From NCBI RefSeq assembly GCF_014633365.1, contig NC_068347.1, positions 11,685,655-11,749,654 of the forward strand: DNA of 64,000 nucleotides, given 5' to 3'. The stretch is from Diospyros lotus (lineage: Eukaryota; Streptophyta; Magnoliopsida; Ericales; Ebenaceae). The notes under the pieces were generated by a model that was given only the letters and a program-made list of their open reading frames with translations, was not told where the DNA came from and did no database searches. Below are positions 44,937 through 56,365 of the stretch, piece by piece (position 1 is the stretch's first letter; the number at the start of each line of letters is the position of its first letter). The position numbers were made by a program, and so were the translations under genes.

Positions 44937-46585
44937 CACTTTCCAATTACACAAAGAAGAAATAAGATATTCATTATATGCTAATAATGACCTCAGGCGT
45001 TATTGGAAACCCTTACTAGCAGAAGCATTTGGATCGAACCTAAAAGCTTAACCAAAGCTAGATAAAGGGTTTTCCACTAGATTTCCTTTACAAGTATAAG
45101 AAATGCATACGACCCCCAATACTCTAGAAAACACAACACTTGACTGCAGGTACAATTGTAGGACACCCACACACACCTCTTACAACTTTGAGTATCCTAG
45201 CTACTATTTACAATACATTACTGTTGTATAATTACACGGGTACATAATAAATCAAAAACCCAAAGCTAGCGAAGCTCCACCTCCTTTCCCATGCTTTGAA
45301 CTGGAACCTAAAACACCTGATACTTTTGATAAACTTGGGATGTTGAATGTCCCAGGGGTATGAAACACCTGAGTTAGATATTACATCTAAGTGAGTGAAT
45401 CAGAAAAGGAAAGGTATGTGCGTGCAAATGCAATAATGCTATTATGAAATCCACTCCTGTGCTAGCAATGCCAGGGTGTTGCAATCACCCCCGCGGTCAT
45501 CATAGTCACCCCTGGCTCACCGTAAGAGCACGGGATCTTCCATGATGGCCCAACAACTAGCCACAGTCGCCAACACGAACATAATATATGACAAAGCAGA
45601 AAGAATATGCATAACCAAGGGAAAATATGACATGTAAGCCACAAAGGCATGATATGCAAGCCAACATCCACACACAAGTGAAGCAAAAAATTCTCAAAGT
45701 GTCACAAAACATGCAAGAATCACTCACCTTGATGGTTTGGGCTTGTCGGCGCACTGTTCACTGTGTTCGGGAATAGTTTTCTGCAAATATCACAAGTTTT
45801 CGTAAACCAAACTCAAAATATCTTTACATAGGATCGTAGGGAAGTAAAAGAGGGTCAAGCATGCAAATTTGCAGGTCAAGAAGAGGTTCCACGTACCCTC
45901 ATGTGTTGCTAGAAGGTAGGTGACGTGACCTCAAGCACAGCCCCTTGCCGGCGCGTGAGCTACACGCGCCTTCCTTAAAAATCGGCCAACTTCGTGTAGT
46001 TTTCGTATTTCGGTTGTATCTCCCTCGTTTTAACTTCGATTCGACCCTCATTTTTTCCTACTTACTCCTCTTTCATCCCTCTACCTGATTATGGAAAGAA
46101 ATTGGACTTACCTTATAGTTTCACTAAAGTTTGGAATGCTTTACGATGAAAGTCTTGAACTTTTCGGCAAGTCTTTTCTTCCTCGTTCTTTAGCATATTT
46201 TTCCCTTTCTTTTGGCAGCATTTCCTCCCTCAAACTCCCTTCCTTTCCCTCTTGCTTGGTTCCCAAAATGAATAACCCAAACCCCTTATTTATAGGAAAC
46301 TCCGGTGAACCAAATCGTGCCACGTGTCACGTCATCATGAGACTTCAAATCTTATCTGCCAAGTTGCCAATGAATGCTTGCCACATGTCCTTAGTGATAA
46401 GGTTTGGAGACTTTTGCAAACTTGGAGGTTAAGTAAGCTTTTCTTAGCCAATCACGCGATGCCACCTTAGGAGGTCATTATGAGCCATCATGTGACCTTA
46501 TCTTATCTTCCAAGTGGCTAATGGTTGATTGCCATGTGTCCCATCCTTAGAGGTTAAGTAACCTTGGAGGCTAAGCAAAGGAAAG
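44937..46585 (-). repeat. Chr-D 3' LTR (left), part before Tat-C
   Basis: It starts TGTAACGCCCC and aligns closely with the right LTR from 63092 (about 11 differences in the first 165 bp). It has a minus-strand TATA box (TATAAATA, complement of 46287-46294) and a CACGCGCC patch at 45955-45972. It stops at the GAAAG duplication (46581-46585) where Tat-C inserted and resumes at 58625. It has no gene. Confidence 0.88.
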
Positions 46586-47414
46586 TGTGGTGCCCCAATA
46601 ATCGGAAGCAAGTGAAACATGAAGTGAATCTAAGCTTCAAAAACAGGGTTCAGAAGCAAGTTGCGGAAGAGGGCTTCGGAAGAAGGCTTCGGTATCGATC
46701 TTCGGAAAGTGACATTTTGAACTGCAAGTTTAAAAGTGTTCTTCGGAAGCCATCTTCCGAACTATCAGGTACGGTGAATTACTGACCTCTATATAAGGCC
46801 AAGCTTATCAAGCCAAAAGGATCTTTTTTCTTTTTCTCGAACACTGGTATTTTCTCTAACTTATCACCTTCCGAAGATCTTAGTTTTCTCACCTTGCTTA
46901 AGTGCCCCTTTCATACTGACTTGAGCATCGGAGGGCCTTCGCGGGAGGAAAATCCCGCGAGCCTTCTAACCGTTGTTTACCCCGTACAGACCTTCAGAAG
47001 CAACCTGTTCCTTCGAAAGCCTCATTCTTCGGAAGCCCATTTCGGAATCTATTGAGAAGACTTTCGGAAGCTGTTGGAAAAGACCTTCGAAAGCTGTTGG
47101 TAAAGACCTTTGGAAGCTGATTTGGAAAGACCTTCGGAAGGATATCCCAAGCATTCCTTCGGGAGCCCCTATTTTCCTTCGGAAGCTTCTTCATACCTTC
47201 AGAAGCTCAATTCGATGGCCACTTTTCGGAAGCCCACCTGAACCCTTCGGAAGCTAACCGCGGAAGCTGACCCTTCGGAAGGAAGGCTTCGGAAGCATCC
47301 CTTCGGAAGCCCCCCCTTGGTTTTGCACCCAAATCTTCGATCGAGTCCCGAGGCCGACGACATCCACGTGCATCCCACTCCTAGAATTCTAATTGTTGTA
47401 TTTTGGCAACAACA
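46586..47414 (+). repeat. Tat-C 5' LTR (829 bp) with a CTTCGGAAG cluster
   Basis: Promoter-bearing terminal repeat with TATA box TATATAA at 46790-46796. About 25-27 CTTCGGAAG-like words occur, with about 17 concentrated in 46990-47311 at 19-20 bp spacing. TTCGGAA is a near-palindrome (TTC-N-GAA). Compared with the 3' LTR it has one extra CTTCGAAAGC-type unit near 47090 and one near 47180. Confidence 0.92.
46790..46796 (+). promoter_or_regulatory. TATA box of the Tat-C 5' LTR
   Basis: CTCTATATAAGGCC fits a plant TATA box in the LTR that would drive gag-pol. The palindrome cluster begins about 195 bp downstream. Confidence 0.7.
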
Positions 47415-47417
47415 ATT

Positions 47418-47435
47418 TGGCGTTGTCTGTGGGAA
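47418..47435 (+). other. Tat-C primer binding site
   Basis: TGGCGTTGTCTGTGGGAA begins three bases after the LTR end. The same site, two bases changed, occurs in Tat-B. I do not assign the tRNA. Confidence 0.75.
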
Positions 47436-47460
47436 GTGAAACAAAAAGCACATTTACAAG

Positions 47461-49380
47461 ATGCCGAGAGGAACAAAGTCAACTAGTTTAGTAAATCCGC
47501 CTAATGCAACCCGAAGGAACACTCGCTCCCGAACAGGAGACCCTAGCCATGTGCTACCTGCTTTACAGGGACTTTTGGAAGATCACTTAGACAATGAGAC
47601 ACGCTCGGGTAACATTCCAGGAACGTTGGAAGGCCGCAAGACTGTTGGATTGGGTGTTATAGAGCATTCAGAGCAAGGGGAGGTGCATGTTGTCAATATA
47701 GGGGGACAGGTGGGGAGGCAAGGGAGACAAAACCCAGCTATGATGCAGGCTAATTAAGAGCAGCACTCCCTGGGACAATCCTCAGTTCCAAGGAGGAACC
47801 CTGCGGTAACTTTGGTACCACCAGAGCCTTCAAGGACAGCACCACCCACGGTTCTACTATCGGATTATGAACAACTACAGAAGAATTTTGAAGAGCTGAA
47901 GAACCAAAACAATGAACTCAGAACAAGTAATGAAGAGAGTATGAGAAAATTACAGGGGATCACTGTCCTGTTACAGGAGTTGATGCCAGACATTCACATT
48001 CCCCAAGCAGGACAAACAAGCGTAGAAGGATATTGGAGATCCTTAGACAACCCCCCGAGGGCACCTCACCAAGGGATAAGAATCAGGACCCCCAGGTGTA
48101 ATGATCAAGTTCCGTTAACAGAGAATCCAGGGAGAATCCATGACAGGAGGCCAGGGAAAGCTCCCATGTATGAAGAAACGGCAGAAAGCACCCACTTAAG
48201 GGCCCTTTGTGTTCCATCCCCTGGCAGGAATGAAGCGGAGAAGGAAACACTTAAGGCATCTGACGTCAAGCGCCTCATAGAAGAAGTATTAGAACAAAAA
48301 CAAATCGGGACGACGCCAATAGAAGCACCCGTGAAAGGATTCCCATTATCTGAAGAGCTTCAAAGACATCCAGTACAATCAGGGTTCAGGCTACCACAGC
48401 TCCCGGTGTATTCGGGGAATGAGGACCCCGAGAGGCATTTGCAACACTTCGTCGCGATGGCTGTGCTACATGGGTGGAACGAGGTCACCAAATGCAAGGC
48501 TTTCCCTCTCTCACTGGCAGGACAGGCTCAACAGTGGTTCACTGAGCTACCCGTCGGGCATATCCGATTGTTTGAACAGTTGAAGAAAGAATTTCTGGAG
48601 GCATTCTCTGCTTACGTTCCGAAGAAGAAGAGTGTCATGTACTTGATGAGCTTGCAACAGAGGCCAAACGAGTCACTAAAATAGTACATTGAGAGGTTTA
48701 GGGCTGCCACACAAGAAGTAAGAGACCTCCCAGTAGGCCTTGCCGTATCCGCCTTGCTTAATGGAACCACTTACGCCCCGCTCAGAAGATCCCTAGCCAA
48801 AACCGAACCGAGCTCAATGACTAAGTTGTTTGCCCGAGCCGAGCAGTTTATTGTCCAAATGGAAATTTTGGAAGCATGGGAAGGTAAAAAAAGAGGAAGG
48901 TCGGGCGACGTTGGGCTAGAAAGATCAGTGAAGATACAGAGAAGAGAAGAGCCTCCCAAGATGCCATTCCGAAGCTTCACACCCCTTACTGAGCCAAGGG
49001 TCGCCGTCATTTCCTCCATTGCTCATACCGGGCTCATCAATTTTCTACCGCACACTAACCAGCCAATGGGGAGGAACATGGACTCTTTTTGCAAATTTCA
49101 CGAGTCCCCAGGGCATACTACAGAACAGTGTCGAGAACTACGAAATCAAATTGAGCAACTAATCAGAAAAGGGAAGTTAGATCGATTCATACTGGATAAA
49201 CCCAAGAACTAGCAAGGCAAGAGGGAAGAATCTAGAAGAAACAATCAGGGAAGATCCACACGTCCGAGGGGGGACGCTCCAAATAGAAGAGAAAGCCAAC
49301 CACCCCAACAAAGAGAGGGGGAAAGAAACAACCCGAGAAAGGAGGAAGAAAGACCTGGTGGGGAAGATGGAAATGAACCC
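47461..49380 (+). pseudogene. Tat-C gag
   Basis: The ATG at 47461 (MPRGTKSTSLVNPPNATRRN) is the first after the primer site. A TAA at 47755 and a TAG at 48682-48684 split it. Between them is a frame of 290 codons: a Gln/Asn/Glu-rich coiled coil (YEQLQKNFEELKNQNNEL), then the core (FRLPQLPVYSGNEDPERHLQ, FVAMAVLHGWNEV, KAFPLSLAGQAQQWFTELP, LFEQLKKEFLEAFSAYV, MYLMSLQQRPNESLK). After the TAG come YIERFRAATQEV and the C-terminal CKFHESPGHTTEQCRELRNQ, a Cys-X2-His-X5-His-X4-Cys zinc-type motif in place of a normal knuckle. The tail after 49212 is Arg/Glu/Pro rich. Gag forms the particle and binds RNA. Confidence 0.85.
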
Positions 49381-50366
49381 GTTATGGAGAGGATACATGT
49401 AATTTCGGGAGGAGAGAACTTGGAAGGAGACTCCTCCTTCTCCAGAAAGGCATATGCGCGCCAGGCGTTACACGTTAATTCGATAGAGAAGATCCAAGAA
49501 GACGAGGACCCCCTTCATTTTTGCACCGGAAGACTAGGAAATTGTGTCACTCCCCCCACGATGACCCTTTGGTTATCTATGCTATCATTGCCAACCACCC
49601 GATTGAAAGAATACTGGTAGATAGCGGAAGCTCCGTGAACCTCTTGTATTGGAATTGCTTTGAGAAGATGCATGTCGCCCATGATCGACTAAAAACAGTC
49701 GCTTACCCCCTGTATAGCTTCACGGGAGAGGCAGTACCGGTGGTCGGATCGATTCAATTTCCCGTTACGCTCGGAGACCACCCCCAAGTGATCACCCGAC
49801 AGGTGAATTTTATGGTGGTCAGAACTTTCTCCTCAGCCTACAATATGATATTGGGACATTCCCTTATCAACGCTATGAGAGCTGCCATCTCTCCAGGGTA
49901 TTTGTTGATGAAATTCCCCACTCCTCATGGGGTCGGACAAGTAAGGGGTAATCAGAAACAAGCCAGAGTATGTTATGTGAGCTCCACGCAGGGTGCAATG
50001 GAAAAAGGAAAAGCGTTGACTGAAGAGACCTTGTTGATTGGCGAGCAAACCCTCGAGGCCAACAAACCTCAGCCGGTAGAGCCGCTTGAAGCAATCCCTC
50101 TAAATCCTGGCGATGAAGGTCGGCAAGTACGCGTGGGAAGTCAACTAGCGAGTCAAGAGAAAAAAGAAATTATCAAATGTTTGCACTCTTATGCAGACAT
50201 ATTCGCCTGGACACCAGCCGACATGCCTGGGATCAGCCCAGACATTATGACCCATCGCCTGAATGTGCGAACAGATGTTTGGCCGGTCAAGCAGAAGAAA
50301 AGACACGTCGCCCCAGAAAGACTGAGACATATGGAGGAAGAAGTGGACAAGCTCCTGGAAGTATGA
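49381..50366 (+). pseudogene. Tat-C protease and linker
   Basis: A frame change near 49515-49560 separates the gag tail (RQALHVNSIEKIQEDEDPLH) from the 281-codon protease-linker frame. The catalytic segment ERILVDSGSSVNLLYWNCF is intact, near residues 34-40. Next are YPLYSFTGEAVPVVGSIQFP, YNMILGHSLINAMRAAIS and MKFPTPHGVGQVRGNQKQAR. The linker follows (YADIFAWTPADMPGISPDIM, HVAPERLRHMEEEVDKLLEV). A TGA at 50364-50366 ends the frame where Tat-B has an Arg codon. Protease would cleave the polyprotein. Confidence 0.88.
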
Positions 50367-51079
50367 TTTATCAGGGAGGTTCAATACCCTGAATGGCTAG
50401 AAAATGTTGTAATGGTACCAAAGGCCAACGAAAAATGGCGGATGTGCATTGACTTTACCAGTTTGAACAAGGCCTGCCCTAAAGATTCCTACCCACTCCC
50501 CCGAATAGACAGGCTGGTTGACAACACCTCCGGGTATGATGTATTGAGCTTCTTGGATGCGTTCTCAGGTTACCACCAGATCAGCATGTACCCGCTTGAT
50601 GCGGAGAAAACAGCTTTTATAATAGAAAAAGGGACGTACTGTTACCAGGTAATGCCCTTCGGCTTAAAGAATGCGGGGGCCACATATTAGAGGATGGTCA
50701 ACAAAATGTTCAAAGAATTATTAAGGGGGGTGATGGAGGCATACGTGGATGACATGATAGTGAAGAGAAGGCAAGGTGAGTCTCATTCCAGTCAACTTGA
50801 GAAAGTCTTCGCGATATTTAGAAAGAATAACATGCGCCTGAACCCGGATAAATGTACGTTCAGAGTAAAGTTGGGAAAATTTCTTGGATATATGATCACT
50901 CATAGAGGGATAGAGGCCAACCCTGAAAAAGTGCAAGCGGTAATTGACATGCAGCCCCCATCATCTGTAAAAGAAGTTCAGAGATTGAACGGTCGATTGA
51001 CGGCCTTGGGCAGATTCCTCTCCAAGCAAGCTGACGCAGCCTCCCTTTCTGCAAAGCTTTAAAGGGAGGAAAGAGTTTT
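50367..51079 (+). pseudogene. Tat-C reverse transcriptase
   Basis: RT reads FIREVQYPEWLENVVMVPKA, KWRMCIDFTSLNKACPKDSY, VLSFLDAFSGYHQISMYPLD, YQVMPFGLKNAGATY, a TAG (50688-50690) at an expected Gln, then RMVNKMFKELLRG, the active site AYVDDMIV near 50740, NMRLNPDKCTFRVKLGKFLG and GRLTALGRFLSKQADA. A frameshift near 51040 precedes the RNase H part. All polymerase motifs are visible and only the stop and shift spoil it. RT copies element RNA into DNA. Confidence 0.9.
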
Positions 51080-52642
51080 TAGTGGACTCCTGAGTGCGAG
51101 AAAGCTTTCCAAGGGTTGAAAGCATATCTAAAGGAGATTCCTCTATTGACACGGCCGAAAGTCGGAGAAAAATTATGCCTATACCTTGGGATCAGCCATC
51201 AGGCGGTGAGTGTCATTCTTGTCAGACAACTCGGCCAGATTGATAGCCCGGTATATTACGTAAGCAAAGTGTTACAGGGGCCCGAGGTGCAGTATCCCCA
51301 CGCTGAAAGGGTGGCTTTGGCCTTGGTAATGGAAGCAAGAAAACTGAGACCCTACTTTCAAGCCCACGCTGTAACAGTATTGACAGATCAACCGTTAAGA
51401 CAGATTCTACAGAGGCCAGAGTGTTCAGGAAGACTGACTAAGTGGGTAGTTGAGCTCAGCAAATACGATATTAGCCTCGAGCCTAGGAAGGCAATAAAAG
51501 GGCAAGCGTTGGCAGACTTCATAGTGGAGTGCACTCACTCACCTGCGATAGAAAAAGCTTGCTCGGAAGCATGGATGTTGTTTGTGGACGGGGCATCTAA
51601 CGCGAAAGGAAGCAAGGCGGGGGTTGTATTAATCTCCCCCGAAAAAGAGATGTTAGAGTACTCCCTACACTTCATCTTCCCTAGCTCGAACAGTATAGCG
51701 GAATATGAAGCATTGTTAGCTGGAATGAAGTTGGCAGAAAAATTGGAGGTGAAAAACTTGACGGCCCATAGCGACTCGCAATTAGTGGTACAACAGTTCC
51801 AAGGCACTTTTGAAGTAAGGGAACCACTATTGGCCCGTTATTTACAGAAGGTGAAGGAACTCGCTCCTAGATTCGAACGCTTTGAACTCATACAAATCAA
51901 TAGGTCTCTTAACCACCACGCTGACGCACTGTCCAAACTGGCCTCCGCTCGAGACACCTCCGGACGATTGATTCACATGGAGGTCCTACAACGACCGAGT
52001 GTGGAAACAAGTGAAGAAGGTGTTCATTGCGTTGATATAGTTGACGATTGGAGAACACCGATACTGAAATATCTGCTTAACCAGGAGCTTCCAGCGGCGC
52101 CCTCGGAAGCAAGAAAGTTGAAGACCAAGAAAGCCCGCTTTACAGTCATCGGCCAAGAGCTGTATAAGAGAGAGTATTCAGTACCTTTACTCAAGTGCTT
52201 GGGGACACGGGAGGCAGATCAGGCCCTGGAAGAAGTTCACGAGGGAGACTGCAGTGAGCATCTCGGTGCCAGAGTGTTGGCTGGGAAAGTCCTACGAGCA
52301 GGTTTCTTTTGGCCCACCCTAAAACAAGACGCAGCCCAGAAAGTGCAGACATGTGATAAATGCCAAAAGCACGGCCCTCTAACATTACGACCCCCGTCAT
52401 CTATCCAACCGATATTTCAGCCGTTGCCGTTTGCACAATGGGGGCTAGACATCTTGGGCCCGTTCCCTATGGCGTCAGCACAAAGGAAATTCTTGTTGGT
52501 GGCCACGGATTACTTCACAAAGTGGGTTGAAGCTGAACCGTTAGCAACAATAACTGAGAAAAAGGTAGAGGGGGTGATATGGAAGGACATAATTTGCCGC
52601 TTCGGAATACCCCGTATTCTCAACACGGATCATGGAACGTAG
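51080..52642 (+). pseudogene. Tat-C RNase H and integrase core
   Basis: After a TAG at 51080-51082 (Phe-stop-Trp, Gln expected) an open frame of 508 codons runs to 52642. The connection (GLKAYLKEIPLLTRPKVGEK) is followed by RNase H: MLFVDGASNAKGSKAGVVLI, IAEYEALLAGMKLAEKLEVK, TAHSDSQLVVQQFQGTFEVR and NHHADALSKLAS, with all acidic residues kept. The integrase zinc region follows (HEGDCSEHLGAR, CDKCQKHGP), then WGLDILGPFPMASAQRKFLL, DYFTKWVEAEPLATITEKKV and NTDHGT with the second catalytic Asp. The frame ends at a TAG exactly where GTQF normally has Gln. Confidence 0.92.
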
Positions 52643-53389
52643 TTTGATTCTAAAACCTTCAGGACCTTTTGTAAAAGATGGGGGATCAGTTTAAGGATGT
52701 CATCCGCGGCCTACCCACAGGCCAAAGGACAGGCAGAGGCAAGCAATAAAACTATTCTCCACGGGTTGAAGACTCGACTGGAATGAGCTAAAGGCAGATG
52801 GGCCGATGAACTCCTTAGCGTTTTGTGGGCTTACCGCACCACTAGTCGCGTATCTACGGGGGAGAGGCCATTCAGTTTGGTATATGGGACGGATGCCCTT
52901 ATTCTAGTGGAAATAGACCTCGCATCGCCTCGAGTTGTGGCTTTCAATGAAGAGAGAAATCCAGACAATTTAAGGGAAAGCTTGGACCTGATAGATGAGT
53001 TGAGAGAGAAGGCAGCTGTGCAGTTAGTAGCATACCAGAGAAGAATCGCCAGCTATTATAATGCAAAAATCCGACCTCGAATGTTCCAAGAAGGGGATTT
53101 GGTGATCGGGAAAACAGTGATTACAACTGCCCACCAAGAGGAAGGAAAGCTCAGACCGAATTGGGAAGGGCCCTACAAGGTACAAAGAATGCTGGGGCCC
53201 AACACTTGTGTGCTGCAGACGTTGCAAGGAGAGATGATGAGCAAGACCTGGAATACCATTCACCTCAAGAGATACTTTACTGCCCAGACAATCGAGACCA
53301 GCGATAGAAGATTCGAGGCTGAAGACATGGAGATGCGTTCGTTGCAAGGGGCGCTACCTGGCTCCCCTGAGAACCGAAGTTCCTTTTAA
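52643..53389 (+). pseudogene. Tat-C integrase C-terminal half
   Basis: It starts [20 protein letters not shown] and carries the catalytic Glu in [24 protein letters not shown] near 52783 lies in LKTRLE(stop)AKGRW. The open 188-codon part 52823-53389 has WAYRTTSRVSTGERPFSLVY, YNAKIRPRMFQEGDLVIGK, LRPNWEGPYKVQRM and TWNTIHLKRYFTA. It has no chromodomain, as expected for the Tat type. Confidence 0.88.
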
Positions 53390-54670
53390 TTTTCTTATGT
53401 AACAGTTCCCCTATAAATAAAAGAATATCCCCATGTATTCCCGTGGAGTAGGCAAAACTATAAGCCGAACCATGTAAGATCTCCTATGTCTTTAGCATCT
53501 GAATGTATGGTTAAAAATGGTACAGGTACGACGCCCCCAGCAAAGGTCCCAAACGAGGTTAGGGTAACACGGGGAAAATCAGGCGCACATGACCACATGC
53601 CGGGCCAGGGTCCACAGATGATCCAACGCTTGTACCCACAGACTCACCCAAATCACTTAACTGAGTCCGGTGCTATGCATCTAAGCTAGACCCGACTCCT
53701 CAGACGATTTGGCGCCTAGGTCTCCCGGTAAAGTTTGGACACCTGGAAGGAACCCCAAACCGGATTGGTTATTGGCCCTAGATACGCTAAAGGTAGGCTG
53801 ACTCTCTCGCTGGGGCAGAAGATGGTAAGACGATTATAAGATGGAATAAAGGACACCCACGCCGTGCAAAACCCAAGTCAGCCGATAAATATGAGGCGCC
53901 TGTGACCCCAGGCCGGATCAGGATCAACAGGGGCCAATGTCAATGCTCGTAGACTCACCTAGATCTCTTGACTGAGTCCGGTGCTATGCATCTAAGCTAG
54001 ACCCGACTCCTCAGATGATCCGGCACCTAGGTCTCCCGGCAAAACTCGGTCACCTGGGAAGAATCCCTAACCAAGCCACTGGCCAAACCTAGCCCCCCGA
54101 AAACATACAAGACCATGGAGCGGTGGTCATACGAGTAAAAGAGCCGATGTCAATGCTCGTAGACTCACCTAGATCTCTCGACTGAGTCCGATGCTATGCA
54201 TCTAAGCTAGACCCGACTCCTCAGACGATCTGGCGCCTAGGTCTCCTGGCAAAACTCGGTCACCTGGAAAAAATCCCTAACCAAGCTACTGACTAATCCA
54301 GCCCCTAGTATGCATCAAAATAGAAAGCTCGAGGACTGTTGCAAGAATCTCATAAACGCGTCAAAGGGGCGAAGCCTAGCTCGGATCTCCTGGAGTCGAA
54401 AGGCCTTAAAAACAAAATGAACTAGATTTCCAATTGAAGCTCAAAAAAGTATGAGTGCGCGAGTCATGTAACCAACAAGCAAGTAAAAATAGTACAATCG
54501 GATTGTATAATGTTGAAAATAAGACAAGTACATGCGACATATTAAAGCGACTCCCAATGTTTACATTCACCCAAAACTAACAAAATAAGGCGCGACGGCA
54601 AAAAGTAGGGAGTCAGAAATTCTAAGAAGAATGCCTTGAGAAAAAGCCAGCATTCGATATAGGGCCTACA
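53390..54670 (+). repeat. Tat-C non-coding block with three spaced 130-bp repeats
   Basis: Three copies of a block holding 'actgagtccggtgctatgca', 'tctaagctagacccgactcc' and 'gcctaggtctcccgg' lie at about 53633-53761, 53936-54072 and 54147-54284. The spacing is about 308 and 211 bp between starts. The rest shows no gene. It is the end of the sense transcript and faces the end of the antisense gene, so the two transcripts converge here. Confidence 0.85.
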
Positions 54671-55518
54671 CTAATCTTCAGCTGGAGGGCGACCCGCGTG
54701 GCCCGAACCTTCTCCTGAGAGAAAATGTGGGGAAGCATCAGCAGCAGTGTCTAGCCCCAGCTCTCTCTTGATCATTTGGGCGGTGTTACACGAACTAACA
54801 CCTACTTCACTCTCCTCGAACTCCAAGATGTAAGGACTCCATGGACCCTGCAAGTTGCTGAGGTCATCCTCTAGCGCCTGTCTTATACATTCTTCAGGTC
54901 CTAAATCGTATGGCTCGTACTTCCTCCAGTCGGGAGGGGTGCCAGCAGACATAGCATTGTCAAAAGTTACCTCCGAGAAGGAATCCCTCGGGCGCCTGGT
55001 CTCAATGAAGTTGCGACAGAGATAAAAGCCAAACTTCGAGAAGCAGCTGGCGTAACTATCCTTGCGACGAAAGCAATCCCTCGAAAGATGGTACTGCTTC
55101 ACGACATCCCTTGTCGCTTCGTTGATCTCTCATTGCCTATTCTCGCACATTCTTTCTACCTCTACTCGAGCATGGGCAGCACGTTCCTCTGCGCAGGCCA
55201 AGTCCCTTTCAGACGAGACACCTCTCCTTGGGCCTCCTCCAGAAAAGACAACTTCTCTTCGTATGCCTGGTTACGAGCCTCTAAAGCCTCTTCCCATTTA
55301 CGAGCATTATCTTCGGCTGCCTGGTGACTTATAGAGAGGTCATGAAGTTGGGCCTCGAGGCTGGTCTTATCTAACTCCAGATGGCGGATCGTCATGTTTA
55401 GGACCTGTTCATCCTCTTTCCACTAGAAGGATTTCTGTGTCTAGTAGTAAATTTATGCCTCCTGGCGAGCCAGTCGAGCACGATTCATAGCATTGGTCAC
55501 CACGGCACCTTGAGCGCC

Positions 55519-55604
55519 CTGCAAGAAAGGGCATGAGAGGATAATGAGAGACGTATAAAAAGATAAGTCAAAAAAGACAAATATGAAAAGGTAAGGAAGC
55601 ATAC
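55519..55604 (-). other. Probable intron 2 of the Tat-C antisense gene
   Basis: On the minus strand it reads GTATGCTTCC to CTTTCTTGCAG, 86 bp, pyrimidine rich. Removing it joins FERYLAI to GAQGAVVTNAMNRA in frame, a sequence order usual for this protein family. Confidence 0.75.
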
Positions 55605-56365
55605 AATCGCAAGATAGCGTTCAAACTCGTCCATGTCCTGGGGAGAATTGCGAAAGTATCGATTTTCATCACGAGGAAGGATGGAAGAATAGAGTAAGCG
55701 AGTGCCAACACCGGGCATATCAATAGTATCCGTATCCAAAACCCCAAATTGCATGTCGAGCCACTCCCCACGAACCCAATAATTGGCATCTAATTGTATC
55801 GCCCCTTGGTGAGGGTCAAGTAGTGCGGGGAAGATTGGGGCCAATCCTCTCGAGGTTGACGCCTTCTCCATGTGCAAGGTCCGATGATCACCATGTTAGG
55901 GATTGATCACGGCACGACGATACAAACCTCGACCGCTTGCATGAACTGCATCAACGGCGGCTTGGTCAAATCGAGAAGTAACCTCGCCCTCAGGACCCGC
56001 TTCATCCCTAACCGGCTCACGCCCATGGTGAAGAGCCCCTCTCATGGCCGCAGACACAGCCATCTCGAGCAGAGAAAAGGTAGGAACGCCAGGAGTAGGC
56101 TCTGCCGACGAATCATGGACTGGAGGGTCATCAGCAAGCTGAAACGTTGCAAAGTCCGCCTCTGCTTCTTGGCAGCAGCTCCTCTTCCTCCTTCGATGCC
56201 GGTGGCGCTGGGGAGCCCAGGTCTGCCCTACCCCCTCGTTTTGTTCGACGATGTGAGTGTCAAGAACAGGGGTCCCATCTTGAGGATCGAATGATGGAGG
56301 CGCTTCAGCTTGAGTTGCCTTGGGAGCAACCCGTTGATTAGCAGATCTCATTAAGTGGTGCATGG

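Noticed and set aside
45462..45754. Cys-rich minus-strand frames, repeated near 63722-63919
   Set aside because: They lie in the two Chr-D LTRs and have no known domain. The repetition reflects the LTR pair.
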